DNA of 53,444 nt from the NCBI RefSeq assembly GCF_001646785.1, contig NZ_LRRH01000055.1:1-53444 (forward strand). Direction: 5' to 3'. This document shows positions 1 to 9,070 of the stretch, one piece after another. The DNA is from Rhodococcus phenolicus. Its GTDB lineage: Bacteria; Actinomycetota; Actinomycetes; Mycobacteriales; Mycobacteriaceae. The notes under the pieces are model-generated. The model was not told the origin of the DNA, did no database searches, and worked only from the letters and a program-made list of their open reading frames with translations. A program made the translations under genes and the position numbers. Numbering within the stretch: position 1 is the stretch's first letter; each line of letters begins with the position of its first letter.

Positions 1-87
1 CGCAGAACCCCCACGCCATAGGGTGCCAACCGACGTAAAACGAGGACGTGTCGTCCCGCGTCCGCGCACCCAGTTGGAGATGAGTAC

Positions 88-2935
88 GTGAGTTCCCCCG
101 ACAACGATCCACAGGTCGATCGGCCGACCCCGCCGCCCCGGACCGGCCCCGCCGATCCGCGCCGGCAGCGGGCCCCGGGACCGGGACCGGTCGGGGGATC
201 CGCCCAGGGACGGCCGCTGCCCCCGCAGCCCGGCCAGGGCCGGCCCTACCCCCCGCAGCCTTACCCGGGTCAGCAGGGACAGCCCGGCCCGCGCGCGGGT
301 GGTCAGCCGGGTCAGCAGCCGCCGCGGAACCCGATGCCGCCGCGGAACCCGCAGAACCCTCAGCAGCAGTACCCCCGGAGCGGGCCGATCCCCCAGCAGA
401 ACCCGCGCAGCGGACCGATGCCGCAGCAGTACCCGCGCAGCGGACCCATCCCGCAGCAACGCCCGCAGGGGCAGCCGCAGCAGTTCGCCGGTGCGCAGGG
501 GAATCGTGCACAGTCCGGCCCCCAGCAGCCCGCCGGTGGTGGTCGGCCGCCCGCCGACCGGACGCGGCGCATCCCGCAGCAGGACCCGGACCGGCAGACC
601 ACCGCGAACCGGCAGCCTCCCGCACGTCCCGCGGGTGCCCCACCGGGAGGGCGTCCCCCGACTCCGCCACCGACCGCCCGCGGTGGCGGCAACGGCGGCA
701 ACGGCGGCGGCAAAGGAAAAGGTGGCCGTCGCGCTCGGCCTGATCCTGCCGATCCTCACGTTCATGGTCGCCTACGTCGTCCAGGACGTGCCCCGGCCCG
801 GCGACCTCAAGACCAACCAGGTCGCCACGATCTACGCGTCGGACGGTTCGACGGTCATCACGAAGGTCATCCCGCCCGAAGGGAACCGCACCGAGGTGCG
901 GCTCGACGAGATCCCCGAGCACGTCCGCAACGCCGTGCTCGCCGCCGAGGACCGCGACTTCTACACCAACCCGGGGTTCTCGGTCAGCGGCTTCGCGCGC
1001 GCGGCCCGCGACAACATCCTCGGCCGCGACAGCGCCGGTGGCGGCTCGACCATCACCCAGCAGTACGTCAAGACCGCCCTCGTCGGATCCGAGCGCACGC
1101 TCACCCGGAAGATGAAGGAACTGGTCCTGTCGTCGAAGATGGCCAACCAGTGGTCGAAGGACGACATCCTCGCCGCGTATCTGAACACCATCTACTTCGG
1201 TCGTGGCGCGTACGGCATCGCCGCCGCGTCCAACGCCTACTTCGGTAAGCCGGTCGGTGAGCTGAGTGTCGAGGAAGGTGCCGTGCTGGCGTCGTCGATC
1301 CAGTTGCCGTCGCTGCTCGATCCCGAGCAGAACCCCGACGGCGCGCAGGCGCGCTGGAACTATGTGCTCGACGGCATGGTCACGGCCGGGACGCTCGGCG
1401 CGCAGGACCGGGCGGGTATGAAGTACCCGGCCTACGTGCCGCTCGCCGAACTCGACAACGGCGACCAGACGACCGGCCCGGACGGTCTGCTCAAGAACCA
1501 GGTCCTGCAGGAGCTGTCCGCCGAGGGCATCAACGAGCAGCTCCTCAACACCGAGGGACTCGAGATCACCACGACCATCGACCCGCAGGCGCAGGAAGCG
1601 GCGCTCGACGCGGTCCGCACCACCATGGAGGGCGAACCGGAGGAACTGCGCACCGCCGTGGTGTCCGTGGATCCGCACACCGGTGCCGTCCGCGCGTACT
1701 ACGGCGGCGACAGCGGCATCGGGTTCGATTTCGCGCAGTCCGGCCTGCAGACCGGTTCGTCGTTCAAGGTGTTCGGCCTGGCCGCGAACCTCGATCAGGG
1801 CAAACCGCTGTCGACCACCTACGACAGTGGTCCGCTCACGGTCAACGGCATCTCCATCGGCAACGTCGAAGGCGAACAGTGCGGTCAGTGCACCATCGCC
1901 GAGGCGCTGAAGCGGTCACTGAACACCAGCTTCTACCGGATGATGCTGTCGATGGACAACGGTCCGCAGGCGATCGCGGACATGGCGCACAAGCTCGGCA
2001 TCCCGAAGGAGATCCCGGGTGTCGGGGAAACCCTCACCGAGCCGGAGGGCGCGGGCCCGAACTACGGCATCGTGCTGGGCCAGTACCAGTCCCGTGTCAT
2101 CGACATGGCCTCCGCGTACGCGACCCTCGCCGCGTCCGGCACCTACCACCAGCCGTACTTCGTGCAGAAGGTCGTCACCGCCGACGGCAATGTGCTGCTC
2201 GATCGTGGTGCCCCCGCCGGTGAGAAGGTCGTGGACGACGCGGTGGCCGACAACACCACCGCCGCAATGCAGCCGATCGCCGCGTACTCCAACGGGCACG
2301 CCCTCGCGGGTGGCCGCCCGTCGGCGTCGAAGACCGGCACCGCGCAGCTCGGCGACACCGGATCCAACAAGGACGCCTGGATGGTCGGGTACACGCCGTC
2401 GCTCGCGACGGCGGTGTGGGTCGGCACCGAGCAGGGCCTGCCCCTCGAGAACAGCTGGGGCGGCATGATCTACGGCTCCGGCCTGCCGTCCGACATCTGG
2501 AAGGCGACGATGGACGGCGCGCTCGAGGGCACGGACGTCGAGAAGTTCCCGACTCCGGAGCCGATCGCCGGCATCGCCGGTGTGCCCGCCTTCACCGCCG
2601 AGGTGACGGCCGTGCCGACGACCACCAAGGCGCCGGAGACGAGCCGCACCGTCCCGTCGTTGCCGGAGGTCCCGGAGATCACGACCCGCAATGTCGAGAT
2701 CCTTCCGGGCGTGACGATCCCGCTGCCCGGTGTGGCACCGCAGCAGACGACCACCACCCCGCAGCGACCCGGCCGCGACACGGAGACGACCCCGGAGGAG
2801 GACGCCCCGGGCTACGGAACCGAGGAGGATCCGGGCTTCGGGCAGGACACGGAAGAATCGGTGGAGGAAGCGGTTCCGGCTCCGGGCGGGCAGGTCAACC
2901 AGCAGCAATCGGGCGGCACACTACCCGGAAGGTAA
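88..2935 (+). CDS. ponA: Bifunctional class A penicillin-binding protein, frameshifted as read
   Basis: This is a bifunctional peptidoglycan synthase (GT51 glycosyltransferase plus transpeptidase) anchored in the membrane. The GTG start at 88 has GGAG 9 bases upstream. A Pro/Gln-rich cytoplasmic tail of about 210 residues is read in one frame. The membrane segment (VAVALGLILPIL) and everything after it lie one base over. Dropping one A from AAAA at 717-720 gives KGKVAVALGL and one 948-residue protein. Downstream are the GT51 motifs EDRDFY and GGSTITQQ, then transpeptidase motifs SSFK, SLN and KTGTAQ, and a Thr/Pro/Glu-rich tail. The next gene follows 10 bases later, the same order as M. tuberculosis ponA1-Rv0051. 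The shift is either a sequencing error or real; since all catalytic motifs are intact, an error is more likely. Confidence 0.9.
370..459 (+). repeat. Three 30-bp in-frame repeats in the PonA tail
   Basis: Three consecutive 30-base units (370-399, 400-429, 430-459) each encode a ten-residue unit of the form Y/N-PRSGP-I/M-PQQ. They sit in the Pro/Gln-rich cytoplasmic tail of the penicillin-binding protein. Repeat number probably varies among strains. Confidence 0.85.
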
Positions 2936-2945
2936 CCTCGCCTCC

Positions 2946-4553
2946 GTGAGCGAGAAGGCAGCGACCGGCAGGCCGACGGGTACGAAGGCGAAGGTCGTGT
3001 CGCCGGCTCCGCTCGCACCCGACCTTCGCTCGGCGGACTGGCGCGACACCCCCGGATGGAACGATCCGATGGTGTCGCGCCTGTCCACCGCGATCGGCGG
3101 GCCGGTCGGCCGGTACGCCCTGCTCGGCCGCACCCGCTTCTTCACCCCGCTGCGGGCGCTGCTGCTCCTGGCAGTGGTGTTCCTGGCGTTCGGCTGGTTC
3201 ACCAAGGCCGCATGCATCCAGCAGGCACCGATCGGACCGAACGGCGAACTCGGACTCGACTGGCGCGGCAACCGTCAGTACGTCGCCATGTGTTACTCGG
3301 ATGTGGTGCCGCTCTACGGCGCCGAACGCCTCAACGAAGGCGCGTTCCCATACGCGACGTCGTGGGAAGAACCCGCCGCCGACGGGGGAACCCAGATCCG
3401 CTACATGGAATACCCGGTGGTCGCCGGGCTCTACCAGTACATGTCGATGCGGGTCGCGAAGGCGTGGGATTCCGTGTCGTGGCTGCCCGGTGGTCTCCAG
3501 GTGGCGATCTACTTCAACGTTGTCGCGCTCGGCCTTGCCGCGGCGTGGCTCGTGACGGTGTGGGCGACCGCGCTGTCCGCGGGTCGCCGGATCTGGGATG
3601 CCGCGCTCGTCGCTGCGTCACCGCTGGTGATCGTCCACGCCTTCACCAACTTCGACGCCCTCGCCACCGCCTGCGCGGCCGGTGGTCTGCTCGCCTGGGC
3701 GCGCCGCCGGCCGGTGCTCGCCGGCGTCCTCCTCGGACTCGGTGGCGCCACGAAGCTGTATCCGCTGCTGCTGCTGGGCCCGTTGTTCCTCGTGTGCCTG
3801 CGCGCGGGCAGGATGCGCGCCTTCGGTCGGACCGCGGCAGCGGCTGCCGCGGCGTGGCTGGCGGTGAACCTGCCGATCATGGTGCTGTTCCCGCGCGGAT
3901 GGGCCGAGTTCTTCCGTCTCAACACCGAACGTGGCGCGGACCCCGACTCGATCTACAACGTGGTCCGGTCCCTCACCACCTGGTCCGGTTGGGATCCGGC
4001 GACGTCGAATTCGGTGTCGCTGTTGCTGTTCGCGGCCGCATGCGCGGCGATCGCGTGGCTCGCTCTCACCGCCGCCCGCCGGCCACGGCTCGCCCAGCTG
4101 TGCTTCCTCGTGGTCGCGGCGTTCCTGCTCACCAACAAGGTGTGGAGTCCGCAATATTCGCTGTGGCTCGTGCCGCTCGCGGTGCTCGCGCTGCCTCACC
4201 GCCGGGCACTGCTCGCCTGGATGACGATCGACGCGCTCGTGTGGGTACCGCGCATGTACTACTACCTCGGCACCGCCGACAGGGGGCTGCCCGAACAGTG
4301 GTTCACCGTCACCGTCCTGATCCGGGACGTGGCGGTCGTCGCCCTGTGCGTCGCGGTGATCCGGCAGATCCGGAAACCGGCCGAGGACCTCGTGCGCTAC
4401 GGATTCGTCGACGACCCGATCGGCGGCGTCGCCGATCAGGCTCCGGACGCGTTCCCGAGCTGGTTGCCGCGGATGCTGCGGCCACGGGGCGAGCGCGATT
4501 CACCCGCGAAGTCATCCGAAGGGACGACGCGAACCGCAGGGGTCGCATCCTAA
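2946..4553 (+). CDS. GT87/DUF2029-like polytopic membrane protein
   Basis: A 535-residue polytopic membrane protein resembling the GT87/DUF2029 glycosyltransferases that use polyprenyl-phosphate sugars. It is positionally equivalent to Rv0051 of M. tuberculosis. A soluble N-terminus of about 70 residues is followed by many hydrophobic segments. The loop motifs YMEYPVV, GGATKLYP and NKVWSPQYSLW are typical of the family. The GTG start at 2946 was chosen because GGAAGG lies 13 bases upstream, and the preceding gene ends at 2935. A second, diverged copy lies at 9067-10425. The sugar substrate cannot be told from sequence. Confidence 0.8.
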   Translation: MSEKAATGRPTGTKAKVVSPAPLAPDLRSADWRDTPGWNDPMVSRLSTAIGGPVGRYALLGRTRFFTPLRALLLLAVVFLAFGWFTKAACIQQAPIGPNGELGLDWRGNRQYVAMCYSDVVPLYGAERLNEGAFPYATSWEEPAADGGTQIRYMEYPVVAGLYQYMSMRVAKAWDSVSWLPGGLQVAIYFNVVALGLAAAWLVTVWATALSAGRRIWDAALVAASPLVIVHAFTNFDALATACAAGGLLAWARRRPVLAGVLLGLGGATKLYPLLLLGPLFLVCLRAGRMRAFGRTAAAAAAAWLAVNLPIMVLFPRGWAEFFRLNTERGADPDSIYNVVRSLTTWSGWDPATSNSVSLLLFAAACAAIAWLALTAARRPRLAQLCFLVVAAFLLTNKVWSPQYSLWLVPLAVLALPHRRALLAWMTIDALVWVPRMYYYLGTADRGLPEQWFTVTVLIRDVAVVALCVAVIRQIRKPAEDLVRYGFVDDPIGGVADQAPDAFPSWLPRMLRPRGERDSPAKSSEGTTRTAGVAS

Positions 4554-4579
4554 TCTCGACGAGGATGTGAGGAGGCGCT

Positions 4580-5053
4580 GTGGCAGTGAATCACCGCGGC
4601 TCGTCGGGACGGGCGACGGCCGGATCCGCTCCGTGTGAGCTCGCATGGGCGGTTGCCCGCGGCGACTCGTCGGCGATCCCCGCTCTGCTGCGCGTCCTCC
4701 ACCCACCGGTCGCCGCATATTGCCGCGCCCGCGCCCGCGACGGTGGTATCGCCTTCGCCGACGCCGACCGGCTCGCACTCGACGTGTGCCGGACCGTGCT
4801 CGCCGAACTCTCCTCGTCGACGGGCGCGAATCGGAACTTCACGACCCTCGTCTACGAGATCGCCTCCCGTGCCGTCGAGCGGGTCGTCGCGGCCGGGCAC
4901 GCCCGCACCGCGATCCACCTGCGCAGGGAGGTGCTGATCCTGCGCACCATCGTGGGTCTCGATCCCGAACAGACCGCGACGGTACTGGGCATCAGTCCCG
5001 GCCGGGTCCGGCTGGAACAACACGCGGCGTTGCGGTCCCTGCGTGCGGCATGA
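4580..5053 (+). CDS. Small sigma-70-like (region 4) DNA-binding protein
   Basis: A 157-residue protein with the outline of an ECF sigma factor. The C-terminal half has a region-4-type helix-turn-helix (LDPEQTATVLGISPGRVRLEQHAAL). The N-terminal half, where region 2 should be, is weakly conserved. It starts with GTG behind GAGGAGG, 26 bases after the GT87-like gene, so it may be cotranscribed. No anti-sigma factor gene is adjacent. It may be a diverged sigma factor or only a sigma-like regulator. Confidence 0.65.
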   Translation: MAVNHRGSSGRATAGSAPCELAWAVARGDSSAIPALLRVLHPPVAAYCRARARDGGIAFADADRLALDVCRTVLAELSSSTGANRNFTTLVYEIASRAVERVVAAGHARTAIHLRREVLILRTIVGLDPEQTATVLGISPGRVRLEQHAALRSLRAA

Positions 5054-5197
5054 GAATCCCCGGGCGTTGCGGACACGCGCTGTGACGACGACCTCGTCAT
5101 CACAGGGCCTCGCATCTGCACACAACCGTTAATATCCCAACGTCTCTTTTCGGAAGGTCGGGGGGCCTGCGGCGGTCGGCCGCTCGAGGAGGATTCC

Positions 5198-5473
5198 GTG
5201 TCAGCTGATGCCCTGTCGTCGGTTGCTGCTGTCGTGCACATATCGTCGCGCCCCGCGCTGTCCGCCCGCGAAGTGCAGGTATTACGCGGCTGGCTCCGGT
5301 CCGATTCGAAGACCGACGTCGCTGCCGCCCTGTTCATCTCCGTCGCCACCGTCAACACGCATCTGGCCCGGATACGGGAGAAGTACGTCGCGGCGGGCCG
5401 GCCCGCGGGCACCAAAGCGGCGCTCACCGCCCGGGCCCTGCAGGACGGCTACATCACCCTCGACGAACTGTAG
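5198..5473 (+). CDS. Stand-alone LuxR-type HTH regulator, copy A
   Basis: A 91-residue protein that is almost entirely a LuxR/GerE helix-turn-helix: LSAREVQVL, then ISVATVNTHLARIREKY. It has no receiver or ligand-binding domain. The GTG start has a strong GAGGAGG site. It converges on a paralogue of the same length that ends only 4 bases away. The two share the pattern L(S/T)xREVQVL...VNTHxARIRxKY...TKAALxARALQDGxxTLDE. Target genes are unknown; the sigma-like gene and the STAND NTPase are neighbours. Confidence 0.8.
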   Translation: MSADALSSVAAVVHISSRPALSAREVQVLRGWLRSDSKTDVAAALFISVATVNTHLARIREKYVAAGRPAGTKAALTARALQDGYITLDEL

Positions 5474-5477
5474 GTGG

Positions 5478-5750
5478 CTACCACTCGTCGAGCGTCGTCA
5501 GGCCGTCCTGCAGAGCCCGCGCGAACAGCGCGGCCTTCGTGGGGGCACTGCGACCCACCGACGCGTATTTCAGCCGGATCCGCGCGATGTGGGTGTTGAG
5601 CGTCGACTGGGAGACGAACAACTCCCGCGCCGCCTGAGCCTTCGAATCCGCCGCCAGCCACGTCAGCAGCACCTGCACCTCGCGCGTGCTGAGCAGCGGG
5701 CGGCTCACCAGCGTCGCGCCGGCCGGGGACACGGGTTCGAACGCAATCAT
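5478..5750 (-). CDS. Stand-alone LuxR-type HTH regulator, copy B
   Basis: A 90-residue LuxR/GerE helix-turn-helix protein on the minus strand, paralogous and convergent to the gene at 5198-5473. The HTH reads FVSQSTLNTHIARIRLKYA and the protein ends in LQDGLTTLDEW. The ATG at 5750 is preceded by GGAAGG about 8 bases upstream. The frame stays open far upstream, but that stretch is a low-complexity shadow antisense to the STAND gene. It is divergent from that NTPase gene, so the 196-bp gap between them probably holds both promoters. Confidence 0.78.
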   Translation of the reverse strand: MIAFEPVSPAGATLVSRPLLSTREVQVLLTWLAADSKAQAARELFVSQSTLNTHIARIRLKYASVGRSAPTKAALFARALQDGLTTLDEW

Positions 5751-5875
5751 GGCGCGCCTTCCGGGAAGAAGCCGTAACGGAATGCGGCGCGCGAGCGCCG
5801 AAGAGGACGGCGCGAACGCCGGGGAACCATCCTCACCGCGACCGGTGGTGAACGGAACTACACCCACCGGTCCGA

Positions 5876-5931
5876 TACGGAATCCGTACGGAGAAAACCT
5901 CTTCTGTCCACTCCGATTCTGTCCACTCCGA
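5876..5931 (+). promoter_or_regulatory. Inverted repeat and exact 15-bp tandem duplication before the STAND gene
   Basis: TACGGA-A-TCCGTA (5876-5888) is a perfect inverted repeat. TTCTGTCCACTCCGA occurs twice head-to-tail without a gap at 5902-5916 and 5917-5931, just before GAAAGGA and the ATG at 5947. Both lie in the divergent gap between the LuxR-type gene and the NTPase. An operator is a plausible reading, perhaps for the adjacent LuxR-type proteins, but that is inference. Confidence 0.55.
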
Positions 5932-5946
5932 CCCGAAAGGACTTCG

Positions 5947-7590
5947 ATGCCCCACCCGAGCACGGAACCGCTCGATCCGGGACGGATCGGCTCCCGGGCG
6001 CAGTTCGCCGATGCGCTGACCGAACTCCGCACCCGGGCCGGGTTGTCCGTGCGCGACGTCGTCGCGGCGTCCGGAGCCCTGCACGGCACGGTCGCCGGAT
6101 GGTTCGCCGGCCGGCACCTGCCGACGACAGCGAGCGCTCCCGCTCTCGCCGCAGTGCTCGCCGCGTGCGGGATCGCCGATCCTGCCGACGTCGCCGCGTG
6201 GCAGGCCGCCGCCGGCCGCGCCCGGCAGGCCGCGCGTCGTCGTACCGACCTGACCGCCGTGCCGTACCGGGGATCGGCACCGTTCCGAGAAGCGGACGCC
6301 CCGTGGTTCTTCGGGCGCGACGATCTCACCGCTGAACTACTCGCCCGTGTCCGTGCCGCGACCACCGGAGCCTCCGGCCGGGTGACCCTTGTGATCGGAC
6401 CTTCCGGTGCCGGGAAATCCTCGCTGCTGCGCGCCGGGCTGGCCGCCGCTGCCGCCACCGACGCCGATCTCGCGGCGTGGCGGCCCACCGTCGTCACCCC
6501 GGCGGGCATCGGTGTGCCCGCGCTCGTCGCAGCCCTCACCGGCCCCGGACCGTCGGTGCTCGTCGTCGACCAGTTCGAGGAACTGTGGACGCACTGTGTG
6601 CCCGGCGATCGTGCGGCGGCCCTCGCCGCGCTGGCGGCCGGCCGCGGTGTCGTGGTGGTGCTCGGTTTGCGGGCGGACTTCTGCCCCGCAGCCGCGCGCG
6701 AACCGGTTCTGCTGCCGATCCTCGCGGCGGACCCGCTCGTCGTCGGTCCGCTGAGCGGAGCCGACCTCGAAACCGTCGTCGTCGCACCGGCGGAGAAGGC
6801 CGGTGCCACCGTGTCCGACGACCTGGTCCGCGTTCTGCTCGCCGACCTCACATCGCGCACCGCCCGCACGGCAACGGATCCGGGCACGCTGCCGTGGCTG
6901 TCGCACGCGCTGCTCGGAACCTGGCAGCAGGCTCGTCGCCGCACCCTGACCGTCGCGGATTATCTGGCCACCGGTGGTGTCTCCGGCGCCGTGCAGCAGA
7001 GCGCCGAGGAGGTCTACGCGGAGCTGAGCCCGGAACAGCAGATGCTCGCCCGGCGCATCTTCCTGCGGTTGGTCAACGTCGACGACGAGACCCAGACGCG
7101 GCGCCGCACTCCGCGGAGCGAACTGGTGATCGGCGACAGTGCCCGAGTCGCTTCGGTCGTCGATCGGTTCGTCGCGCGCCGGCTGCTCACCGTCGACGAG
7201 GGCACCGTGCAGTTGTCCCACGAGGTGCTGCTCACCGCATGGGAACGGCTGCGCGAATGGATCGAGTCGGACCGCGCCGCCCTGGGTGTGCACCGACGTC
7301 TGACCCACGCCGCGCGAGTATGGCAGGACAGTGGACGAGACACCGGCGCGCTCCTCGCCGAGGGCCGGTTCGACCTGTTCGAGGAGCGGGCCGGCGATCG
7401 GCGGAATCTCCTCACTCCCCTCGAAATCGAGTTCGTCGAAGCCGGTCTTCGGCATCGCGACCGGACCGCCCGCTCCGAACAGCGCCGGACGAGAATGCTG
7501 CGGGGTCTCCTCGGCGTTCTGTCCGTGGTCGCCGTGACGGCTGCGGCCGCCGCGGTCGCGTCCGTTCCGCAGTCTGCCCGGTCGAGGTGA
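5947..7590 (+). CDS. HTH-STAND NTPase membrane protein lacking WD40 repeats
   Basis: A 547-residue signalling NTPase. An N-terminal HTH resembling the Xre type (about 15-60) is followed by a STAND-type P-loop ATPase. Walker A is GPSGAGKS (151-158) and Walker B is VVDQFEELW (about 206-214). A winged-helix-like region comes next, and one C-terminal membrane segment (LLGVLSVVAVTAAAAAV) ends about ten residues before the stop. Actinobacterial relatives usually continue into a long WD40 propeller after this segment. Here the frame stops and a convergent gene begins 24 bases later. The ATG at 5947 has GAAAGGA 6 bases upstream. It may be a natural short form or a remnant that lost its sensor. Confidence 0.8.
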   Translation: MPHPSTEPLDPGRIGSRAQFADALTELRTRAGLSVRDVVAASGALHGTVAGWFAGRHLPTTASAPALAAVLAACGIADPADVAAWQAAAGRARQAARRRTDLTAVPYRGSAPFREADAPWFFGRDDLTAELLARVRAATTGASGRVTLVIGPSGAGKSSLLRAGLAAAAATDADLAAWRPTVVTPAGIGVPALVAALTGPGPSVLVVDQFEELWTHCVPGDRAAALAALAAGRGVVVVLGLRADFCPAAAREPVLLPILAADPLVVGPLSGADLETVVVAPAEKAGATVSDDLVRVLLADLTSRTARTATDPGTLPWLSHALLGTWQQARRRTLTVADYLATGGVSGAVQQSAEEVYAELSPEQQMLARRIFLRLVNVDDETQTRRRTPRSELVIGDSARVASVVDRFVARRLLTVDEGTVQLSHEVLLTAWERLREWIESDRAALGVHRRLTHAARVWQDSGRDTGALLAEGRFDLFEERAGDRRNLLTPLEIEFVEAGLRHRDRTARSEQRRTRMLRGLLGVLSVVAVTAAAAAVASVPQSARSR

Positions 7591-7614
7591 GTACACGCTG
7601 CCCCACCCGCGGTC

Positions 7615-8028
7615 TCAGACCCGGAGAGACGAGAACGGTTCCAGCGGAATGTTGCGAATCACGAACCAGGACAGGATGATCAGTAGCACGAGCTGGGGAG
7701 CCCGGCGCCACTGATGCCATTGCCGGTAGCGCCGGTCGCGTGCTCGTCCCACGGTCCACACCGCGAACGACCACAGCAGGACCAGCACCGCGAGCACACC
7801 GACTGCGTTGTACCGCAACGCCGACGGGACATCCAGGTGCAGAAGCGAATACAGCATTCGCGACGAGCCGCAGCCGGGGCACCACACGCCGAACAGCGCG
7901 CGGGTCGGGCACGGCGGGATCGGTCCGCCGGGAGTGGTCGGGTCGGCCCACACGACGGCAGCGCACACACACGCGGACACGGCAACCACCCCGGCGGGGG
8001 CGGCGAGCCTGGTCAGTGTGCTGTGCAT
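7615..8028 (-). CDS. DUF2752 membrane protein
   Basis: A 137-residue membrane protein with the DUF2752 signature CPGCGSSR in an extracytoplasmic loop after the first helix, then two more helices. An earlier Cys-Pro (PPCPTR) fits the family's conserved cysteines. It lies 9 bases behind the CD225-like gene at 8038-8427, and the pair is probably one operon. The family's function is not established. Confidence 0.82.
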   Translation of the reverse strand: MHSTLTRLAAPAGVVAVSACVCAAVVWADPTTPGGPIPPCPTRALFGVWCPGCGSSRMLYSLLHLDVPSALRYNAVGVLAVLVLLWSFAVWTVGRARDRRYRQWHQWRRAPQLVLLIILSWFVIRNIPLEPFSSLRV

Positions 8029-8037
8029 GATCGTCCG

Positions 8038-8427
8038 TCAGTAACCCGAGGACGACATCGAGACGATGAAGACGATCACGTAGAACAGGGTGACGGCGAC
8101 CGCGATCACGACGAAGGTGGCCGCCGACCAGACGGCGAACTTCCTGGCGTCGTCGGCCGCTTTGCGGGCGGCGTCGAATCTTCCCTGCGCCCACAGGGAG
8201 TTGACCTGGGATGCTTTCACGATCGACACGATGCCCAGCGGTTGACAGCACATGACCGTCGCGAGGATCCCCCAGACCAGATTGTTCTCCGGAGGCGGAC
8301 CGTACTGGGGTCCGGGTGGGAACTGGGGTCCGGGTGGGTGGTATCCGTAGCCGGCCGGTGTCCCCTGCGGGACGTACTTACCCGGGCCGTCCTGCGGATA
8401 CTGCGGATACTGCGAGTAGTCGGTCAT
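8038..8427 (-). CDS. CD225/dispanin family membrane protein
   Basis: A 129-residue protein with a Pro/Gly/Tyr/Gln-rich cytoplasmic N-terminus (about 1-45) and a two-helix CD225 domain. The diagnostic stretch is WGILATVMCCQPLGIVSI, followed by KASQVNSLWAQGRFDAAR. It is the first gene of a two-gene unit with DUF2752. Bacterial CD225 proteins are uncharacterised; the eukaryotic relatives alter membrane curvature and fusion. Confidence 0.85.
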   Translation of the reverse strand: MTDYSQYPQYPQDGPGKYVPQGTPAGYGYHPPGPQFPPGPQYGPPPENNLVWGILATVMCCQPLGIVSIVKASQVNSLWAQGRFDAARKAADDARKFAVWSAATFVVIAVAVTLFYVIVFIVSMSSSGY

Positions 8428-8473
8428 TCCGTCCTTCGGTCGGTGCCCGTCGGTGGGCGCGGATCTCGCGGGT

Positions 8474-9070
8474 CTAGGAGGGAAGGTCGGCCACCCGGGC
8501 CTCGAGACGAGCGCGGGCGGCGGGCCAGTCGTCGTCGGTCATGGCAAACAACGCGGTGGTTCGCCAGCTTCCGTCGCGGCGGCGGCGATGCTTACGCATC
8601 AACCCCTCGAATTCGGCGCCGAGTTTTGCGATCGCGCCGCGCGAGTGCGCGTTGCGCTCGTCGGTGTGCCATTCCACGCGCACCGCGTCGAGGTCCTCGA
8701 AGGCACGTCGGAGCAACAGCAGCTTCGATTCCGCGTTGATGCCGGTGCCCTGGGCCGACCGCGACAACCAGGTATGGCCGATGACGAGTTTCCGGTGGGC
8801 AGGATCGATCAGGTAGTAGGACGTGGTGCCCACCACCGAGCCGGTGCGGGTGTCGACGACTGCGTACGCCAGCCGATCGGTATCGGCGACCGCGGTGCGC
8901 ACGAACGCCTCGGCGTCGTCGAGGTCCCGGATGACCGCGGAGGTCCATCGGAAGATCGCGTCGGCGTCGTCGACGGCCGCCAGCAGCTGCGGCGCGTGCT
9001 CGGGTGCGAGCGGCTCGAGCCGGACGCGGATGCCTTCCAGTGTGGGTTGCCGATACCAGGATTCGCTCAT
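8474..9070 (-). CDS. GNAT family N-acetyltransferase (RimJ/RimL type)
   Basis: A 198-residue GNAT protein of the RimJ/RimL-like group. It has the substrate-side strand VRLEPLAPEH near the N-terminus and SVVGTTSYYLIDPAHRKLVIGHTWL in the middle. The acyl-CoA loop is diverged (SRSAQGTGINAESKLLLL). The C-terminal NAHSRGAIAKLGAEFEG motif is typical of the family. Its ATG overlaps the stop of the upstream GT87-like gene by 4 bases (ATGA), so the two are translationally coupled. The acceptor substrate is unknown. Confidence 0.85.
   Translation of the reverse strand: MSESWYRQPTLEGIRVRLEPLAPEHAPQLLAAVDDADAIFRWTSAVIRDLDDAEAFVRTAVADTDRLAYAVVDTRTGSVVGTTSYYLIDPAHRKLVIGHTWLSRSAQGTGINAESKLLLLRRAFEDLDAVRVEWHTDERNAHSRGAIAKLGAEFEGLMRKHRRRRDGSWRTTALFAMTDDDWPAARARLEARVADLPS

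Noticed and set aside
299-716. Start of a separate protein in the second ponA frame
   Set aside because: The frame before about 717 is Arg/Ser-rich with no start signal; the Pro/Gln-rich frame has the ribosome site and the repeats.
715-724. Programmed frameshifting in ponA
   Set aside because: The needed shift is +1, the A-run is only four bases, and there is no hungry codon or stop next to it; a sequencing error is simpler.
5751-6944. Long upstream extension of the minus-strand LuxR-type gene
   Set aside because: The extension is Ala/Ser/Thr/Arg low complexity, antisense to the STAND NTPase; the ATG at 5750 has a good ribosome site and fits the paralogue's length.
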